Positions 7,026 through 17,322 of a stretch of 60,133 bases of DNA are shown one piece after another. Where the stretch lies: the NCBI GenBank assembly GCA_030269625.1, contig JAJDFZ010000005.1, positions 1-60,133 of the forward strand, given 5' to 3'. The translations under genes were made by a program, and so were the position numbers. How positions within the stretch are numbered: position 1 is the first letter of the stretch; every line of letters begins with the position of its first letter. The stretch comes from Oxalobacter sp. OttesenSCG-928-P03. Lineage in GTDB: Bacteria; Pseudomonadota; Gammaproteobacteria; Burkholderiales; Burkholderiaceae_D. Below the pieces are notes generated by a model that had not been told where the DNA came from, did not search any database, and was given only the letters and a program-made list of their open reading frames with translations.

Positions 7026-7783
7026 GTCATCCGGACCTCAATTCCCTGCTCGGCCATGAATCGCTTGGCTTCCTGTACGGTGAATTCACCATAGTGAAAG
7101 ATACTGGCGGCCAGTACGGCATTGGCGTGGCCCTGAAGAATACCGTCCGCCAGATGTTGCAGGTTGCCCACCCCGCCGGATGCAATCAGTGGAATATCGA
7201 TGGCATCCGAAACGGCGCGCGTCAGGGGGATATCAAATCCGCTTTTTGTGCCGTCACGGTCCATGCTGGTCAAAAGGATTTCACCCGCGCCGAGCTGCTG
7301 CATTTTCTTTGCCCATTCGACAGCATCAAGGCCCGTGCGGTTGCGACCGCCATGTGTGAAGACCTCCCAGCGGTCAGGCGCCACCTGCTTGGCATCAATG
7401 GCGACAACGATGCATTGCGATCCGTAGCGGCTGGCTGCATCAGCGACCAGTTGAGGATTGGAAACCGCTGCGGAGTTGATGCTGACCTTGTCCGCGCCGG
7501 CATTGAGGAGACGGCGGACATCATCGACTGTACGCACGCCGCCACCGACAGTGAGCGGAATGAATACCTGGGCGGATACCGCTTCAATAATGTGAAGAAT
7601 GATATCGCGCTCATCAGTGGTTGCGGTAATGTCAAGAAAGGTGAGTTCATCCGCGCCCTGCTCGTTATAGCGGCGCGCAATCTCAACCGGGTCTCCTGCA
7701 TCGCGCAGATCGACAAAATTGACCCCTTTTACGACTCTGCCTGCCGTGACGTCCAGGCAGGGAATAATTCTCTTTGCCAGCAT
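7022..7783 (-). CDS. hisF: HisF, imidazole glycerol phosphate synthase cyclase subunit
   Basis: A 253-residue (beta/alpha)8 barrel. With HisH it forms IGP synthase: ammonia made by HisH passes through the barrel and is used to make imidazole glycerol phosphate and AICAR. The catalytic aspartates lie in [17 protein letters not shown] (Asp11) and VVVAIDAK (about Asp130). The phosphate-binding repeats GGGVRT and ASGGVG are present. It overlaps hisI by 4 bp and is separated from hisA by 123 bp, the largest gap in the his cluster. Confidence 0.97.
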   Translation of the reverse strand: MLAKRIIPCLDVTAGRVVKGVNFVDLRDAGDPVEIARRYNEQGADELTFLDITATTDERDIILHIIEAVSAQVFIPLTVGGGVRTVDDVRRLLNAGADKVSINSAAVSNPQLVADAASRYGSQCIVVAIDAKQVAPDRWEVFTHGGRNRTGLDAVEWAKKMQQLGAGEILLTSMDRDGTKSGFDIPLTRAVSDAIDIPLIASGGVGNLQHLADGILQGHANAVLAASIFHYGEFTVQEAKRFMAEQGIEVRMT

Positions 7784-7906
7784 GGCTTGTGATCCTCAAG
7801 TTAGAAAACGGGTGCAACCGCATCGTACACAGCAGGTGCCATGTACAGCGTTGCGTCCCTGATTGTATATGAAAAGCGTCTTGTGCAGCGCGCCGACACG
7901 AGAGGT

Positions 7907-8674
7907 TTACCCGTCCGTCAGCTCGTCGGCACGCATCTGCGCCTGTTCCAGATCCAGCGTTCCCTCGTAAATCGAACGTCCGCAGATGACGGCTTCAATG
8001 CCCTCATGCTGCACTTCGCAAAGGGCTTCCACGTCGCGGATGTCATGTACGCCGCCCGAGGCGATAATCGGTATGCGTACCGCACGGGCAAGGTTGACCG
8101 TTGCCTCGATATTGACACCGGACATCATGCCATCCCGCCCGATATCGGTGTAGATGATGGATTCGACACCATACCCTTCGTACTTGCTTGCCAGTTCGAT
8201 AACGTTGTGCCGGGAAAGCTTGCTCCAGCCGTCGGTTGCCACTTTCCCGTCCCGCGCATCCAGGCCGACAATGATATGACCGGCAAAGGCGCCGCAGGCG
8301 TCCTGCAAAAAGCCCGGGTTTTTGACCGCTGCCGTGCCCACGATGACATAACTCAGCCCGCAGTCCAGAAAACGTTCTATCGTATCCAGATCCCGGATTC
8401 CTCCGCCCAGTTGGATGGGGATTTCGTTGAGATCATTGTCTGCGGCATAATCCTGCACAGTGCGGATAATGCTTTTGACGGCAGATTCATTGACAGGTTT
8501 TCCGGCAAAGGCGCCATTCAGGTCAACCAGATGCAGGCGACGGGCACCTTGCTCAAGCCAGTGAAAAGCCATTTCAGCCGGGTCATCGGAAAAAACCGTA
8601 GCCTGGTTCATATCGCCCTGTTTGAGGCGGACACAGCGACCATCTTTCAGGTCGATAGCAGGAATGAGGAGCAT
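7907..8674 (-). CDS. hisA: HisA, ProFAR isomerase
   Basis: A 255-residue (beta/alpha)8-barrel isomerase converting ProFAR to PRFAR, the HisF-HisH substrate. The catalytic Asp8 is in [19 protein letters not shown], and the second acid is in [14 protein letters not shown]. The phosphate-site glycines (GGGIRD, ASGGVHD) are present. HisA and HisF are ancient paralogues, so the two genes are expected to look alike. It lies 48 bp downstream of hisH. Long open frames on the opposite strand here are composition shadows. Confidence 0.97.
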   Translation of the reverse strand: MLLIPAIDLKDGRCVRLKQGDMNQATVFSDDPAEMAFHWLEQGARRLHLVDLNGAFAGKPVNESAVKSIIRTVQDYAADNDLNEIPIQLGGGIRDLDTIERFLDCGLSYVIVGTAAVKNPGFLQDACGAFAGHIIVGLDARDGKVATDGWSKLSRHNVIELASKYEGYGVESIIYTDIGRDGMMSGVNIEATVNLARAVRIPIIASGGVHDIRDVEALCEVQHEGIEAVICGRSIYEGTLDLEQAQMRADELTDG

Positions 8675-8722
8675 GATCGAAAATCAGAAGAGAAAACGAT
8701 AACAATAATTCCCGGTTTTTAT

Positions 8723-9361
8723 TCAGGGATTCCAGTTTATGAAATTTTTATACAGCTGCAACCCGGCGTCTGCGCTTTTTTCGGGGTGAAACTGGGTCGC
8801 AAACAGGTTGTCATGTGCAACGGCACTACAGAAGGTTAAACCATATTCCGTTTGTCCTGCAATATGTACCGCGTTTTCCGGCACCGCGTAAAAACTGTGC
8901 ACGAAGTAAAAGTGGCTGTTGTCGGGGATACCGTCCCATAACGGATGCGGGTTCGTTTGGTGAACGTGATTCCATCCCATTTGCGGGACCTTGTAACGTG
9001 TGCCATCGGGCTGCAGGCGGTCTTCCAGACGAAAACGGACAACTTTGCCGGGGAGCAGTCCCAGGCCAGGGGTATCTCCTTCTTCGCTCCAGTCAAACAT
9101 CATCTGTTCGCCAACGCAGACACCGAATATCGGCTTGGAACGGGCGGCCTCGATCATGGCCTCGGCCAACCCGGATTCACGCAGTGAGCGCATGCAGTCC
9201 GGCATGGCACCCTGGCCGGGCAGAACGATCCGCTCGGCATTGCGGATATCGGCAATATCTCCCGAAATCCGGACATCCGCTTCAGGCGCTGCCGCACGCA
9301 ATGCCTGGGCTACCGAGCGCAGGTTTCCCATGCCGTAGTCAACAACAACGATTTTTTTCAT
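8723..9361 (-). CDS. hisH: HisH, imidazole glycerol phosphate synthase glutaminase subunit
   Basis: A 212-residue class I glutamine amidotransferase that feeds ammonia to HisF. The nucleophile cysteine sits in [13 protein letters not shown] and the His-Glu pair in ATQFHPEKS, so the catalytic triad is complete. The opening [13 protein letters not shown] is typical of the family. Its position between hisB and hisA is the standard order. Confidence 0.97.
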   Translation of the reverse strand: MKKIVVVDYGMGNLRSVAQALRAAAPEADVRISGDIADIRNAERIVLPGQGAMPDCMRSLRESGLAEAMIEAARSKPIFGVCVGEQMMFDWSEEGDTPGLGLLPGKVVRFRLEDRLQPDGTRYKVPQMGWNHVHQTNPHPLWDGIPDNSHFYFVHSFYAVPENAVHIAGQTEYGLTFCSAVAHDNLFATQFHPEKSADAGLQLYKNFINWNP

Positions 9362-9393
9362 AGAAATGATCCGGCAATAACAGTGCGAGGGCG

Positions 9394-9990
9394 TTACAGG
9401 GTTCCCTTGGTTGACGGGATCATGCCCTGGGAACGCGGATCGTATTCTGCCGCCATGCGCAGAGCCCGTCCGAATGCCTTGAATACGGTTTCACACTGGT
9501 GATGGGCATTTTTACCGCGCAGGTTGTCAATGTGCAGGGATATCTGTGCATGATTGACAAACCCCTGGAAAAACTCCTGCACCAGTTCCATTTCAAAGGT
9601 ACCGGTTGTCGGGCGCGTGAAGTCCACATTGAACTCCAGGTAGGGGCGGCCGGAAAAATCAATCACGACACGTGAAAGCGCCTCATCCAGCGGGATATAG
9701 GCATGGCCGTAACGGCGGATGCCGCTCTTGTCGCCAATGGCTTTGGCGACAGCCTGCCCAAGGGCAATGCCGATGTCTTCCACGGTATGATGTCCATCAA
9801 TGTGCAGATCGCCTGAGGCTTCAATCTCAAGGTCAATCAGCCCGTGCCTGGCGATCTGGTCCAGCATGTGGTCCAGAAAGGGAACGCCGGTAACCAGGTT
9901 CAACTGGCCCGTTCCATCCAGGTTGATGGCAACCCGGATCCGGGTTTCCTTGGTGTTGCGTGTGATTTCGGCGGTTCTAGGAGCAGACAT
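9394..9990 (-). CDS. hisB: HisB, imidazoleglycerol-phosphate dehydratase
   Basis: A 198-residue monofunctional dehydratase, without the histidinol-phosphatase domain found in enterobacterial HisB. The two metal-binding repeats are visible: [14 protein letters not shown] and [17 protein letters not shown]. It catalyses dehydration of imidazole glycerol phosphate to imidazole acetol phosphate. A separate histidinol-phosphate phosphatase must be encoded elsewhere, since none is found in this cluster. Confidence 0.97.
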   Translation of the reverse strand: MSAPRTAEITRNTKETRIRVAINLDGTGQLNLVTGVPFLDHMLDQIARHGLIDLEIEASGDLHIDGHHTVEDIGIALGQAVAKAIGDKSGIRRYGHAYIPLDEALSRVVIDFSGRPYLEFNVDFTRPTTGTFEMELVQEFFQGFVNHAQISLHIDNLRGKNAHHQCETVFKAFGRALRMAAEYDPRSQGMIPSTKGTL

Positions 9991-10007
9991 AACGGTTTTC
10001 AGAAAAA

Positions 10008-11087
10008 TTAGCGAAGGCAGGCAGCAAACAGGTCAAGAAACTGCCTGTTTTCTTCTGGTGTGCCAATGGTTATACGCAGACAATTATCAAGCAATATATG
10101 CATTTTACCTACATTTTTGATCAGAACCTTCCTTGCCAGCAGTTTTTCAAAGACCCGGTCGGCATTTTCAAGCCGGACCAGGACAAAATTTGCCGAGGAT
10201 GGCAGCACGGTAATGCCGGGTAGCGTCGATAGTGCCGCAGACAGGTTTTCCCGTTCTGTGCGCAGGGAGGCGGCCTGTTCATTGAATACATCGATGTGAT
10301 CAAGGGCAAATTCGACAGCCGCTTCCGTCAGGACATTGACGTTATAGGGAGGACGAACCTTGTCGAATTCGGCCAGCAGCTCGGGGGAGGCCGACATATA
10401 GCCCAGCCGCACGCCGGCCAGCCCCAGCTTGGAAACGGTGCGCATGACGACCAGGTTGGGATGCATGGGAAGGTACGGCATCATGCTCGTCTGCGCAAAA
10501 GGCTGGTAGGCTTCGTCACTGATGACAATGCCGGTATCCTTCATGGCGTCAATCAGGGCCAGCATGTCCTTCACGTCAAAGAGATTGCCCGTCGGGTTGT
10601 TGGGATAGGCGAGATACAGAACGGATGGACGATGGGTGCGGATGGCTTCAAGCATGGCATCCATATCCAGCGAAAAGTCCGCTTTCAGCGGTACGCCAAC
10701 AAAGTCCAGCCCGGCAAACCGGGCCGACAGCGCATACATGACAAAGGTGGGTACCGGTGCCAGCACCCTGGCTCGCCTGTCCTGGCGTGCCAGCGCAGTG
10801 GAAACAATGACGATCAGTTCATCTGAACCATTGCCGACGATGACATCATAGCCGTCAGGCACGCCCAGCTTTTCCCGGATCTTTGCCTTGAGGGCTGTGT
10901 AGGAGGGAACCGGATAGCGGTTCAGTGCGACATGGGCAAGATGTTCGCCCAGGCGTTTCTGCATGTCTTCGGGAAGACGGTAAGGATTTTCCATTGCGTC
11001 CAGCTTCAGGTAGCCGGCGGAGTCCGGGACGTGATACGCATCCAGTTCGCGCACGTCAGGGCGGATGATGTTTTCAATCAGTGACAT
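10008..11087 (-). CDS. hisC: HisC, histidinol-phosphate aminotransferase
   Basis: A 359-residue class I/II PLP aminotransferase. The PLP-binding lysine is in [17 protein letters not shown], with the upstream AYPNNPTGN and SDEAYQPF signatures that hold the cofactor. It transfers an amino group from glutamate to imidazole acetol phosphate. The gene stands between hisD and hisB with short gaps (46 bp and 17 bp), consistent with one operon. Confidence 0.97.
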   Translation of the reverse strand: MSLIENIIRPDVRELDAYHVPDSAGYLKLDAMENPYRLPEDMQKRLGEHLAHVALNRYPVPSYTALKAKIREKLGVPDGYDVIVGNGSDELIVIVSTALARQDRRARVLAPVPTFVMYALSARFAGLDFVGVPLKADFSLDMDAMLEAIRTHRPSVLYLAYPNNPTGNLFDVKDMLALIDAMKDTGIVISDEAYQPFAQTSMMPYLPMHPNLVVMRTVSKLGLAGVRLGYMSASPELLAEFDKVRPPYNVNVLTEAAVEFALDHIDVFNEQAASLRTERENLSAALSTLPGITVLPSSANFVLVRLENADRVFEKLLARKVLIKNVGKMHILLDNCLRITIGTPEENRQFLDLFAACLR

Positions 11088-11133
11088 GTCAGATTTCTTT
11101 GTTTAAAACACAAAAGGCGCTTTTGCGCAGGAA

Positions 11134-12453
11134 TCAGTCCTTTTTCATACGGTAGGCTGCGCTTTTTGCATGGGCTTCCAGGCCTTCGCCTTCCGCCAGT
11201 TCCACGGCGGTTTTCCCGAGGATCTGTGCACCGGCCTCACTCACGCGGATAAGACTGGAACGCTTCTGGAAGTCATAGACGCCCAGTGGCGAAGAAAAGC
11301 GGGCAGTACGGGAGGTGGGCAAAACATGGTTCGGGCCGGCGCAGTAATCTCCCAGCGCTTCCGAGGTAAAGCGGCCCAGGAAAATGGCACCGGCATGGCG
11401 GAGCAGTTCCAGCCAGCGCTCAGGGTTTTCTGCCGAGACTTCCAGGTGTTCCGGTGCGATCGTATTGGCAATGGCACACGCTTCTTCCATGTTTTTGGAC
11501 TTGATCAGCGCGCCTCTGTTGGCAAGAGAGGTGCGGATGATTTCCTGTCTCCTCATCTGCGGCAGGAGCCGGGCGATGCTGGCTTCGACCTGGTCAAGAT
11601 ATGCCGCATCAGGGCAGACGAGAATGGATTGGGCGAGCTCGTCATGTTCTGCCTGGGAAAAGAGATCCATGGCAACCCAGTCCGGGTCAGTCGTGCCGTC
11701 ACACAGAACAAGAATTTCGGAGGGACCCGCGATCATATCAATGCCAACCTGCCCGAAGACGCGGCGTTTGGCAGCGGCGACAAAGGCATTGCCCGGGCCG
11801 ACGATTTTATCAACGGCAGGAACAGTTTCGGTTCCATAAGCCAGTGCGGCAACCGCCTGGGCGCCGCCAATGGCAAAAATCCGGTTGACGCCGGAGAGTG
11901 CCGCTGCGGCCAGAACCAGTTCATTTTTAATGCCATCCGGTGTCGGGACGACCATGATGATTTCCGGCACGCCGGCTACCTGTGCCGGGATGGCGTTCAT
12001 CAGGACCGATGAGGGGTAAGCCGCCTTGCCGCCGGGAACATAGATGCCGACACGGTCTAAAGGTGTGATTTTCTGTCCGAGCAGTGAACCATGCTCATCC
12101 GTATAAGTGTAGCCGGAGCCGCCGCATGCCTCGCGCTGGTGTTCGTGGTAGGCGCGAACACGGTCTGCCGCAATTTGCAGCGCTGTGCGGCTTGCCTCGG
12201 GAAGGTTGTTTAAGGCCGCCTGACAGGCATCAAGTGTTATTTCCAGTGACGCCAGCGTGGTTTCAGAGAGCCGGTCAAAGCGGTTGGTGTATTCCAGAAC
12301 AGCGGCGTCTCCCCGTTTCCTGACATCGGCAATGATATCGGCTGCCACGCGGTCAATGGATTCATCTTCCTGCGCTTCAAAAGCCAGGACTTGCATGAGG
12401 CGGGTATCAAAGTCAGGTTGTGCCGTATCCAGCCGGGTTATTCTGATAGTCAT
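11134..12453 (-). CDS. hisD: HisD, histidinol dehydrogenase
   Basis: A 439-residue zinc-dependent, NAD-linked dehydrogenase that carries out the last two oxidations from histidinol to histidine. The family core is intact, including [15 protein letters not shown], the zinc and active-site segment AGPSEILVL and [14 protein letters not shown], and the GPNHVLPT motif near the C-terminal third. It lies 9 bp after hisG. Confidence 0.97.
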   Translation of the reverse strand: MTIRITRLDTAQPDFDTRLMQVLAFEAQEDESIDRVAADIIADVRKRGDAAVLEYTNRFDRLSETTLASLEITLDACQAALNNLPEASRTALQIAADRVRAYHEHQREACGGSGYTYTDEHGSLLGQKITPLDRVGIYVPGGKAAYPSSVLMNAIPAQVAGVPEIIMVVPTPDGIKNELVLAAAALSGVNRIFAIGGAQAVAALAYGTETVPAVDKIVGPGNAFVAAAKRRVFGQVGIDMIAGPSEILVLCDGTTDPDWVAMDLFSQAEHDELAQSILVCPDAAYLDQVEASIARLLPQMRRQEIIRTSLANRGALIKSKNMEEACAIANTIAPEHLEVSAENPERWLELLRHAGAIFLGRFTSEALGDYCAGPNHVLPTSRTARFSSPLGVYDFQKRSSLIRVSEAGAQILGKTAVELAEGEGLEAHAKSAAYRMKKD

Positions 12454-12462
12454 GTTTATCCC

Positions 12463-13173
12463 TTAATACAGAGTGGGATCAGCGAATTCATTCGTTGAGT
12501 CATCCAGTTCAATCGATGCTTTTTTAAAGGCGTCCATAATCGGCTGAAGCATTTGCCGTTTCAGCTTGAGGGATGCCTGGTTTACAATCAGGCGGGAAGT
12601 GATTTCCTGTATTTTTTCCACTTCCACGAGATTGTTGGCTTTCAGTGTGTTGCCGGTGCTGACCAGATCCACGATCACATCGGCCAGTCCGACAAGCGGT
12701 GCCAGTTCCATTGACCCATACAGCTTGATCAGGTCAACATGCACCCCTTTTTTGGCAAAGTGTTCACGGGCTGCCTGGACATATTTGCTGGCGACACGAA
12801 GCCGTGCGCCCTGCCTGATGGCCGTGGCGTAGTCAAAGTCGTTTCTGACAGCGACAGAAAGGCGGCATTTCGCAATATGAAGATCGATCGGCTGGTACAG
12901 TCCGGCGCTGCCGTGTTCCTGCAGTACGTCCTTGCCGGCGACCCCGAAATCTGCCGCACCATACTGGACATAGGTCGGGACATCGGATGCGCGGACAATG
13001 ATGACCCGCACCGTCGGCTGGTTGGTTGGCAGGATCAGTTTGCGCGAGGTTTCCGGATCTTCGAGAACCTGGATGCCCGCTTCCTTGAGCAGGGGGATGG
13101 TTTCATCAAAAATGCGTCCCTTGGAAAGGGCCAGTACGAGTTCCTGTGAGTTGTTGCTTTCCGGCTGGGTCAT
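12463..13173 (-). CDS. hisG: HisG, ATP phosphoribosyltransferase (short form)
   Basis: A 236-residue HisG of the short type, which lacks the C-terminal regulatory domain and needs the HisZ subunit for activity and histidine feedback. The phosphoribosyl-binding stretch [18 protein letters not shown] is clear. It makes phosphoribosyl-ATP from ATP and PRPP, the committed step. No hisZ is in this window; in related genomes hisZ is elsewhere, next to purA. The start overlaps the murA stop by 4 bp. Confidence 0.97.
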   Translation of the reverse strand: MTQPESNNSQELVLALSKGRIFDETIPLLKEAGIQVLEDPETSRKLILPTNQPTVRVIIVRASDVPTYVQYGAADFGVAGKDVLQEHGSAGLYQPIDLHIAKCRLSVAVRNDFDYATAIRQGARLRVASKYVQAAREHFAKKGVHVDLIKLYGSMELAPLVGLADVIVDLVSTGNTLKANNLVEVEKIQEITSRLIVNQASLKLKRQMLQPIMDAFKKASIELDDSTNEFADPTLY

Positions 13174-14423
13174 TGTTTGGCTCTTCGTATGGTCGCGCCG
13201 ACGGCGGACAGTTTTTCTTCCATGCGGTCATAACCGCGGTCAAGATGGTAAATCCGGTTGACATGGGTTTCACCATGCGCGGCGAGACCGGCTATCACAA
13301 GCGAGGCAGATGCTCGCAGGTCGGTTGCCATCACCGGGGCGCCAATCAGCTTGTCCACGTTTTTGACAAAGGCGGTATTGCCTTCCGTCTTGATCCGGGC
13401 TCCCAGGCGGTTTAACTCCTGCACATGCATGAAACGGTTTTCAAAAATAGTCTCGACAGCATGGCTGGCCTCGCTGGCGATACAGTTAACAGCCATGAAC
13501 TGGGCCTGCATGTCCGTTGGAAATCCGGGGTATTCCGTTGTGCGAAAGCTCACGCCTTTGGGACGGCTGTTCATGCGTATCCGGATCCAGGATTCGCCAC
13601 TGGTGATTTCCGCGCCGGTTTCCCTTATTTTATCAAGAACGGCATCAAGGATATTTTCCTGTGTCCTGAGGAGGGTCACATCACCGCCGGCAGCGGCAAC
13701 GGCACAAAGAAAAGTGCCGGTCTCGATCCGGTCGGCAATGACTTCATGTTCGGCGCCATGCAGGCGCTCAACACCTTCAATGACCAAGCGGTCTGTACCA
13801 ATTCCTTCAATTTTTGCCCCCATTTTGACCAGCAGATTTGCCAGGTCGGTCACTTCAGGCTCGCGGGCGGCATTTTCGAGAACCGTTTCGCCTTCAGCCA
13901 GTGTTGCCGCCATCAGCAGGTTTTCTGTTCCGGTAACGGTGATCATGTCTGTGGTAATGCGGGTTCCTTTAAGGCGTCCTGCCCTGGCGTGGATATAGCC
14001 GGCATCGATTTCGATTTCGGCGCCCATGGCACGAAGTCCCTTGATATGCTGTTCGACAGGACGGGAGCCGATCGCGCAGCCACCCGGCAGGGATACCTTG
14101 GCCTGGCCGAAGCGGGTCACGAGGGGACCCAGGACAAGGATGGAGGCCCGCATGGTTTTGACCAGTTCATAAGGGGCACAGAAGTTATTGATGTCGCTGC
14201 CGTTCAAGGTAACCGTTTCGCCCTGCTGTTCGGTTCTCATTCCCATTTGCTGCAAAAGGCGAAGGATGGTCTGCACATCCCGGAGGGGGGGTACGTTGGA
14301 CAGCGTGATGGTGTCAGCGGTCAGAAGCCCTGCGCAAAGAATCGGCAGGGCAGCATTTTTTGCACCGGAGATGGTAATTTCACCGGAGAGGCGGTTTCCG
14401 CCGGAAATAATCAGTTTATCCAT
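13170..14423 (-). CDS. murA: MurA, UDP-GlcNAc 1-carboxyvinyltransferase
   Basis: A 417-residue EPSP-synthase-fold enzyme that transfers enolpyruvate from PEP to UDP-GlcNAc, the first committed step of peptidoglycan synthesis. The catalytic cysteine targeted by fosfomycin is present at Cys116 ([15 protein letters not shown]), so sensitivity of the enzyme is expected. The KNAALP substrate motif is near residue 22. It overlaps hisG by 4 bp, placing a cell-wall gene at the head of the his genes. An inverted repeat lies upstream (14462-14505). Confidence 0.97.
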   Translation of the reverse strand: MDKLIISGGNRLSGEITISGAKNAALPILCAGLLTADTITLSNVPPLRDVQTILRLLQQMGMRTEQQGETVTLNGSDINNFCAPYELVKTMRASILVLGPLVTRFGQAKVSLPGGCAIGSRPVEQHIKGLRAMGAEIEIDAGYIHARAGRLKGTRITTDMITVTGTENLLMAATLAEGETVLENAAREPEVTDLANLLVKMGAKIEGIGTDRLVIEGVERLHGAEHEVIADRIETGTFLCAVAAAGGDVTLLRTQENILDAVLDKIRETGAEITSGESWIRIRMNSRPKGVSFRTTEYPGFPTDMQAQFMAVNCIASEASHAVETIFENRFMHVQELNRLGARIKTEGNTAFVKNVDKLIGAPVMATDLRASASLVIAGLAAHGETHVNRIYHLDRGYDRMEEKLSAVGATIRRAKQ

Positions 14424-14461
14424 TTCTGCTAGGTTGTCAGGGGCAGGTCTGTCTAGAAGCC

Positions 14462-14505
14462 AAAACAGCCCGCCTTCCCCTGTTTGAATGTGGTATGGCT
14501 GTTTT
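14462..14505 (-). terminator. Long-loop inverted repeat between ABC permease and murA
   Basis: Perfect 9-nt arms AAAACAGCC (14462-14470) and GGCTGTTTT (14497-14505) are separated by 26 nt. Read on the minus strand the second arm ends in TTTT, so this may end transcription from the ABC exporter genes before murA. The long loop makes it a weak terminator candidate. The rest of the 110-bp gap shows nothing else I can name; BolA, often encoded here in relatives, is absent. Confidence 0.35.
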
Positions 14506-14533
14506 TGATCAGGAAAATCAGTATTCTAAGGGT

Positions 14534-15295
14534 TTAATGGCGTAATTTATACCCGCTTTTCAACATATGTACCGTTATTGTGGACAGAAAAACAAAAAAA
14601 ATGGCAACGATGGTAAGACTCAATAGCGGATTGACGTCAGACTGGCCAAAAAATCCGTAACGGAATCCATCAACCATATAAAAAAACGGGTTAAGCCGGG
14701 AGACCTTTTGCCAGAAAGCGGGCAGGGAGTGAATGGAGTAAAAAACGCCTGAAAGGAAGGTTGCCGGCATGATCAGGAAATTCTGGAAACTCGCCAACTG
14801 GTCAAACTTGTCAGACCAGATGCCGGCAATGATACCCATGCTGCCTAAAATGGCCGCGCCGAAAAGCGCAAAGATAACAATCCACCATGGCGCCACAAAG
14901 GGAATGTGCGCAAACCAGCATGTGACCAGAAAAACGCCCAGGCCGACAACAATGCCCCGGACAACGGCTGCCAGCAGGTAGGCACCAAACCATTCCATGT
15001 AGGAAATCGGCGCAAGAAGGGCAAAAACGAGACTGCCGTTTATCTTGGACTGGATAAGCGAGGAAGAGGAGTTGGCAAAGGCATTTTGCAGTACGCTCAT
15101 CATCACAAGGCCGGGTATTAAAAATGCCGTGTAGGTCACGCCATCATAAACCTGGACATGATTTTCCAGTGCATGACCGAAAATCAGCAGATAAAGGAGT
15201 GCCGTCAGAACAGGAGCCGTGATGGTCTGGGTCGCCACTTTCCAGAATCGCCAGATTTCTTTATAAAACAGGGTCAGAAAAGGAGAGGAAAACAC
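14534..15295 (-). CDS. ABC-2 type transporter permease
   Basis: A 253-residue membrane protein with about six hydrophobic segments and the ABC-2 permease signature near its C-terminal half (VSRLNPFFYMVDGFRYGFFG). It pairs with the ATPase encoded 1 bp upstream. This ATPase-permease pair sits after mlaB in many Burkholderiales; the substrate is unknown. YadG/YadH of E. coli are the closest named relatives in my judgement. Export of a lipid or cell-envelope compound is plausible from the context but not shown. Confidence 0.9.
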   Translation of the reverse strand: MFSSPFLTLFYKEIWRFWKVATQTITAPVLTALLYLLIFGHALENHVQVYDGVTYTAFLIPGLVMMSVLQNAFANSSSSLIQSKINGSLVFALLAPISYMEWFGAYLLAAVVRGIVVGLGVFLVTCWFAHIPFVAPWWIVIFALFGAAILGSMGIIAGIWSDKFDQLASFQNFLIMPATFLSGVFYSIHSLPAFWQKVSRLNPFFYMVDGFRYGFFGQSDVNPLLSLTIVAIFFVFLSTITVHMLKSGYKLRH

Positions 15296-15296
15296 G

Positions 15297-16211
15297 TCAG
15301 CTTCTCCTTGTATTCATGATCTGGACAAAGACATCTTCCAGGTCGGCCTGCTTTAACTGGATATCACTGATAATGGCGCCACTTTCCCGTATCGTCTGCA
15401 GGATGGTTTCAATCTCGTCATACCGGTTAAGTCGCAGTGTCCAGATGCGGGAGGCGGGAATCGTGTCCTGAGCAATCAGCAAGGGGCGGAGGCCCTGCGG
15501 CAGCTCTCCCTCGGCCAGCTTCAGGACAAGCTGGGATTCGGAAACACGCCTGATGAGCGCTTCTGTCGTATCCAGCGCCACAATTTCGCCGCTTTGCAGC
15601 ATGGCAATGCGATTGCACCAGTTCTGGGCTTCTTCGAGGTAATGGGTTGTCAGGACGATCGTGTGTTTTTCCTGGTTCAGGCGGCCGATAAATTGCCACA
15701 GGGTCTGCCGCAGTTCCACGTCAACGCCGGCTGTCGGCTCATCCAGCACGATGACCGGCGGTTTGTGAACAAGGGCCAGCGCGACAAGCACCCGGCGTTT
15801 CATCCCGCCGGAGAGTGCCCGCATGTTGACATTGGCCTTGTCGGTCAGGTCCAGGTTGTGCATGACTTCGTCAATCCAGTCATCATTTTTTTTCAGGCCG
15901 AAGTAACCGGATTGCAGGCGCAGGGTCTCGCGAACGGTGAAAAAGGGATCAAATACGAGTTCCTGGGGAACGACCCCCAGGTTTTGGCGGGCGGCCTGAA
16001 AGTCCTCAATAACATCATGACCGAGGATGCTGACCTGTCCGGAATCCGCCCGGGCCAGGCCCGCTATGATGGAAATCAGGGTCGTCTTGCCGGCGCCGTT
16101 AGGGCCCAGAAGGCCAAAAAATTCTCCCTCCTGAATCGAAAGCGAGATATCCCGCAGAGCTTTCAGGTCACCGTAGCTTTTGTTGATGTTTCTGATTTCA
16201 ATGGCTTGCAT
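15297..16211 (-). CDS. ABC transporter ATP-binding protein (YadG-like)
   Basis: A 304-residue ATPase with Walker A (GPNGAGKTT), signature LSGGMKRRVLVALAL, Walker B VIVLDEPTAGVD and the H-loop TTHYLEEAQ. The region after about residue 225 is a C-terminal extension typical of drug- and polysaccharide-type ABC-2 ATPases. It drives the permease directly downstream. Which compound is moved cannot be read from the sequence. Confidence 0.92.
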   Translation of the reverse strand: MQAIEIRNINKSYGDLKALRDISLSIQEGEFFGLLGPNGAGKTTLISIIAGLARADSGQVSILGHDVIEDFQAARQNLGVVPQELVFDPFFTVRETLRLQSGYFGLKKNDDWIDEVMHNLDLTDKANVNMRALSGGMKRRVLVALALVHKPPVIVLDEPTAGVDVELRQTLWQFIGRLNQEKHTIVLTTHYLEEAQNWCNRIAMLQSGEIVALDTTEALIRRVSESQLVLKLAEGELPQGLRPLLIAQDTIPASRIWTLRLNRYDEIETILQTIRESGAIISDIQLKQADLEDVFVQIMNTRRS

Positions 16212-16322
16212 AAAAACAAATTGTCCGTACAGGATGGTTCTGTCGGGAATAATGAGTGCAGAGCCTGGAAAGGGCTATCGCCATGACATTGTACGACAAA
16301 CCATCAACGGGGGTTTGCCGGT

Positions 16323-16610
16323 TCAATGGGCGGTTTCAGCGTCGGTTTTATTCTGCAGTCCCAGCAGGTCTGTTACGCCATAAAGGGCTGCCAGGCTGAG
16401 AATATTGGAAGGGGTGTTGAGAAACTGAATTGACTTTGATGCAGCGTGAGCGGCTCGCTGCCATGCCAGCATCACGGCGATGCTGGAAGAATCGGTTGTG
16501 GTAATGCCGGTCAGGTCAAAGGTGTACTGTCCGTTTCTGATGGCTTCCAGACCAGTCTGAAGTACGCCCTTGGCGCTGGAAAACGACAGACTGGTAATGG
16601 AAACAGACAT
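16323..16610 (-). CDS. mlaB: MlaB-like STAS-domain protein
   Basis: A 95-residue STAS-domain protein. In the Mla system MlaB binds the ATPase MlaF and is needed for stable assembly of the MlaFEDB complex. The conserved STAS core DLTGITTTDSSSIAVMLAW with the serine at the usual phosphorylation-like site is visible. It lies 18 bp after mlaC, in the standard order. Confidence 0.9.
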   Translation of the reverse strand: MSVSITSLSFSSAKGVLQTGLEAIRNGQYTFDLTGITTTDSSSIAVMLAWQRAAHAASKSIQFLNTPSNILSLAALYGVTDLLGLQNKTDAETAH

Positions 16611-16628
16611 GAAGTGGCACCTTTGCGA

Positions 16629-17276
16629 TTACTGGGCCGGCTTGCCGCCTCTGGCCAGGCTGGCGTTTTTGTCCTTCAATGTCTTGATCAGGCCGTCAAT
16701 GCCGGAGCGGCCGATTTCATTGGTGAAGGTGGTTTTGTATGTTTCGACCAGCCAGGCACCCATGACGTTGATGTCGTAGATTTTCCAGCCATCAGCCTGT
16801 TTTTCAAGACGATACCCGATCAGGATCGGCTCGGGATTTTTCGGCTGGATGATCCGGGAATTGACAATCACGTCAGTGGCATCGGCCTTGGCACGAAGCG
16901 GCTGGAACTGCAGCTTGTGGCCGTCCTCCACCTTGGAAATAGCGCTGGCATAGGTGTAAAAGAGCAGATCATGAAACTGCTTGGTCAGTTCATTGCGCTG
17001 TTCCGGCGTGGCCTGCCGCCAGTATTTGCCGACAGCCAGAGAGGTGGTTTTTTTAAAGTCAACGTACGGCATGACCTTTTCTTCGACCAGCCTGAAAATC
17101 TGCTGCATGTTGCCTTTTTTGACTTCCCTGTCTTTTTTGGCGACATCAAGAACATCCGCGCTGACACGCTTGACCAGTTCGTCAGGCGCTTCCTGTGCCA
17201 GCGCCTGTGTCGAGAAGGCAAAGGCTGCCGAAGCCAGGACAAAAACAAACCATCTTTTTAGTGCAGTCATCTTCAT
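16629..17276 (-). CDS. mlaC: MlaC, periplasmic phospholipid-binding protein
   Basis: A 215-residue MlaC/Ttg2D family protein with an N-terminal signal peptide (hydrophobic about 9-26, cleavage near ALAQ-EAP). It is a soluble periplasmic carrier that shuttles phospholipid between outer-membrane MlaA and the inner-membrane MlaFEDB complex. The family stretch KVMPYVDFKKTTSLAVGKYW is clear. It lies 46 bp after mlaA. Confidence 0.95.
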   Translation of the reverse strand: MKMTALKRWFVFVLASAAFAFSTQALAQEAPDELVKRVSADVLDVAKKDREVKKGNMQQIFRLVEEKVMPYVDFKKTTSLAVGKYWRQATPEQRNELTKQFHDLLFYTYASAISKVEDGHKLQFQPLRAKADATDVIVNSRIIQPKNPEPILIGYRLEKQADGWKIYDINVMGAWLVETYKTTFTNEIGRSGIDGLIKTLKDKNASLARGGKPAQ

Positions 17277-17322
17277 TTTTCTTTTTTATATAAAGTGGTG
17301 GGCTGATTTAAAACGTTTTTGA

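Noticed and set aside
7841..8839. 332-codon open frame on the plus strand opposite hisA and hisH
   Set aside because: It is antisense to two clearly conserved enzymes, and the predicted protein has no family features; it follows from codon composition.
13425..14432. 335-codon open frame antisense to murA
   Set aside because: murA is unambiguous on the other strand; the frame is a shadow.
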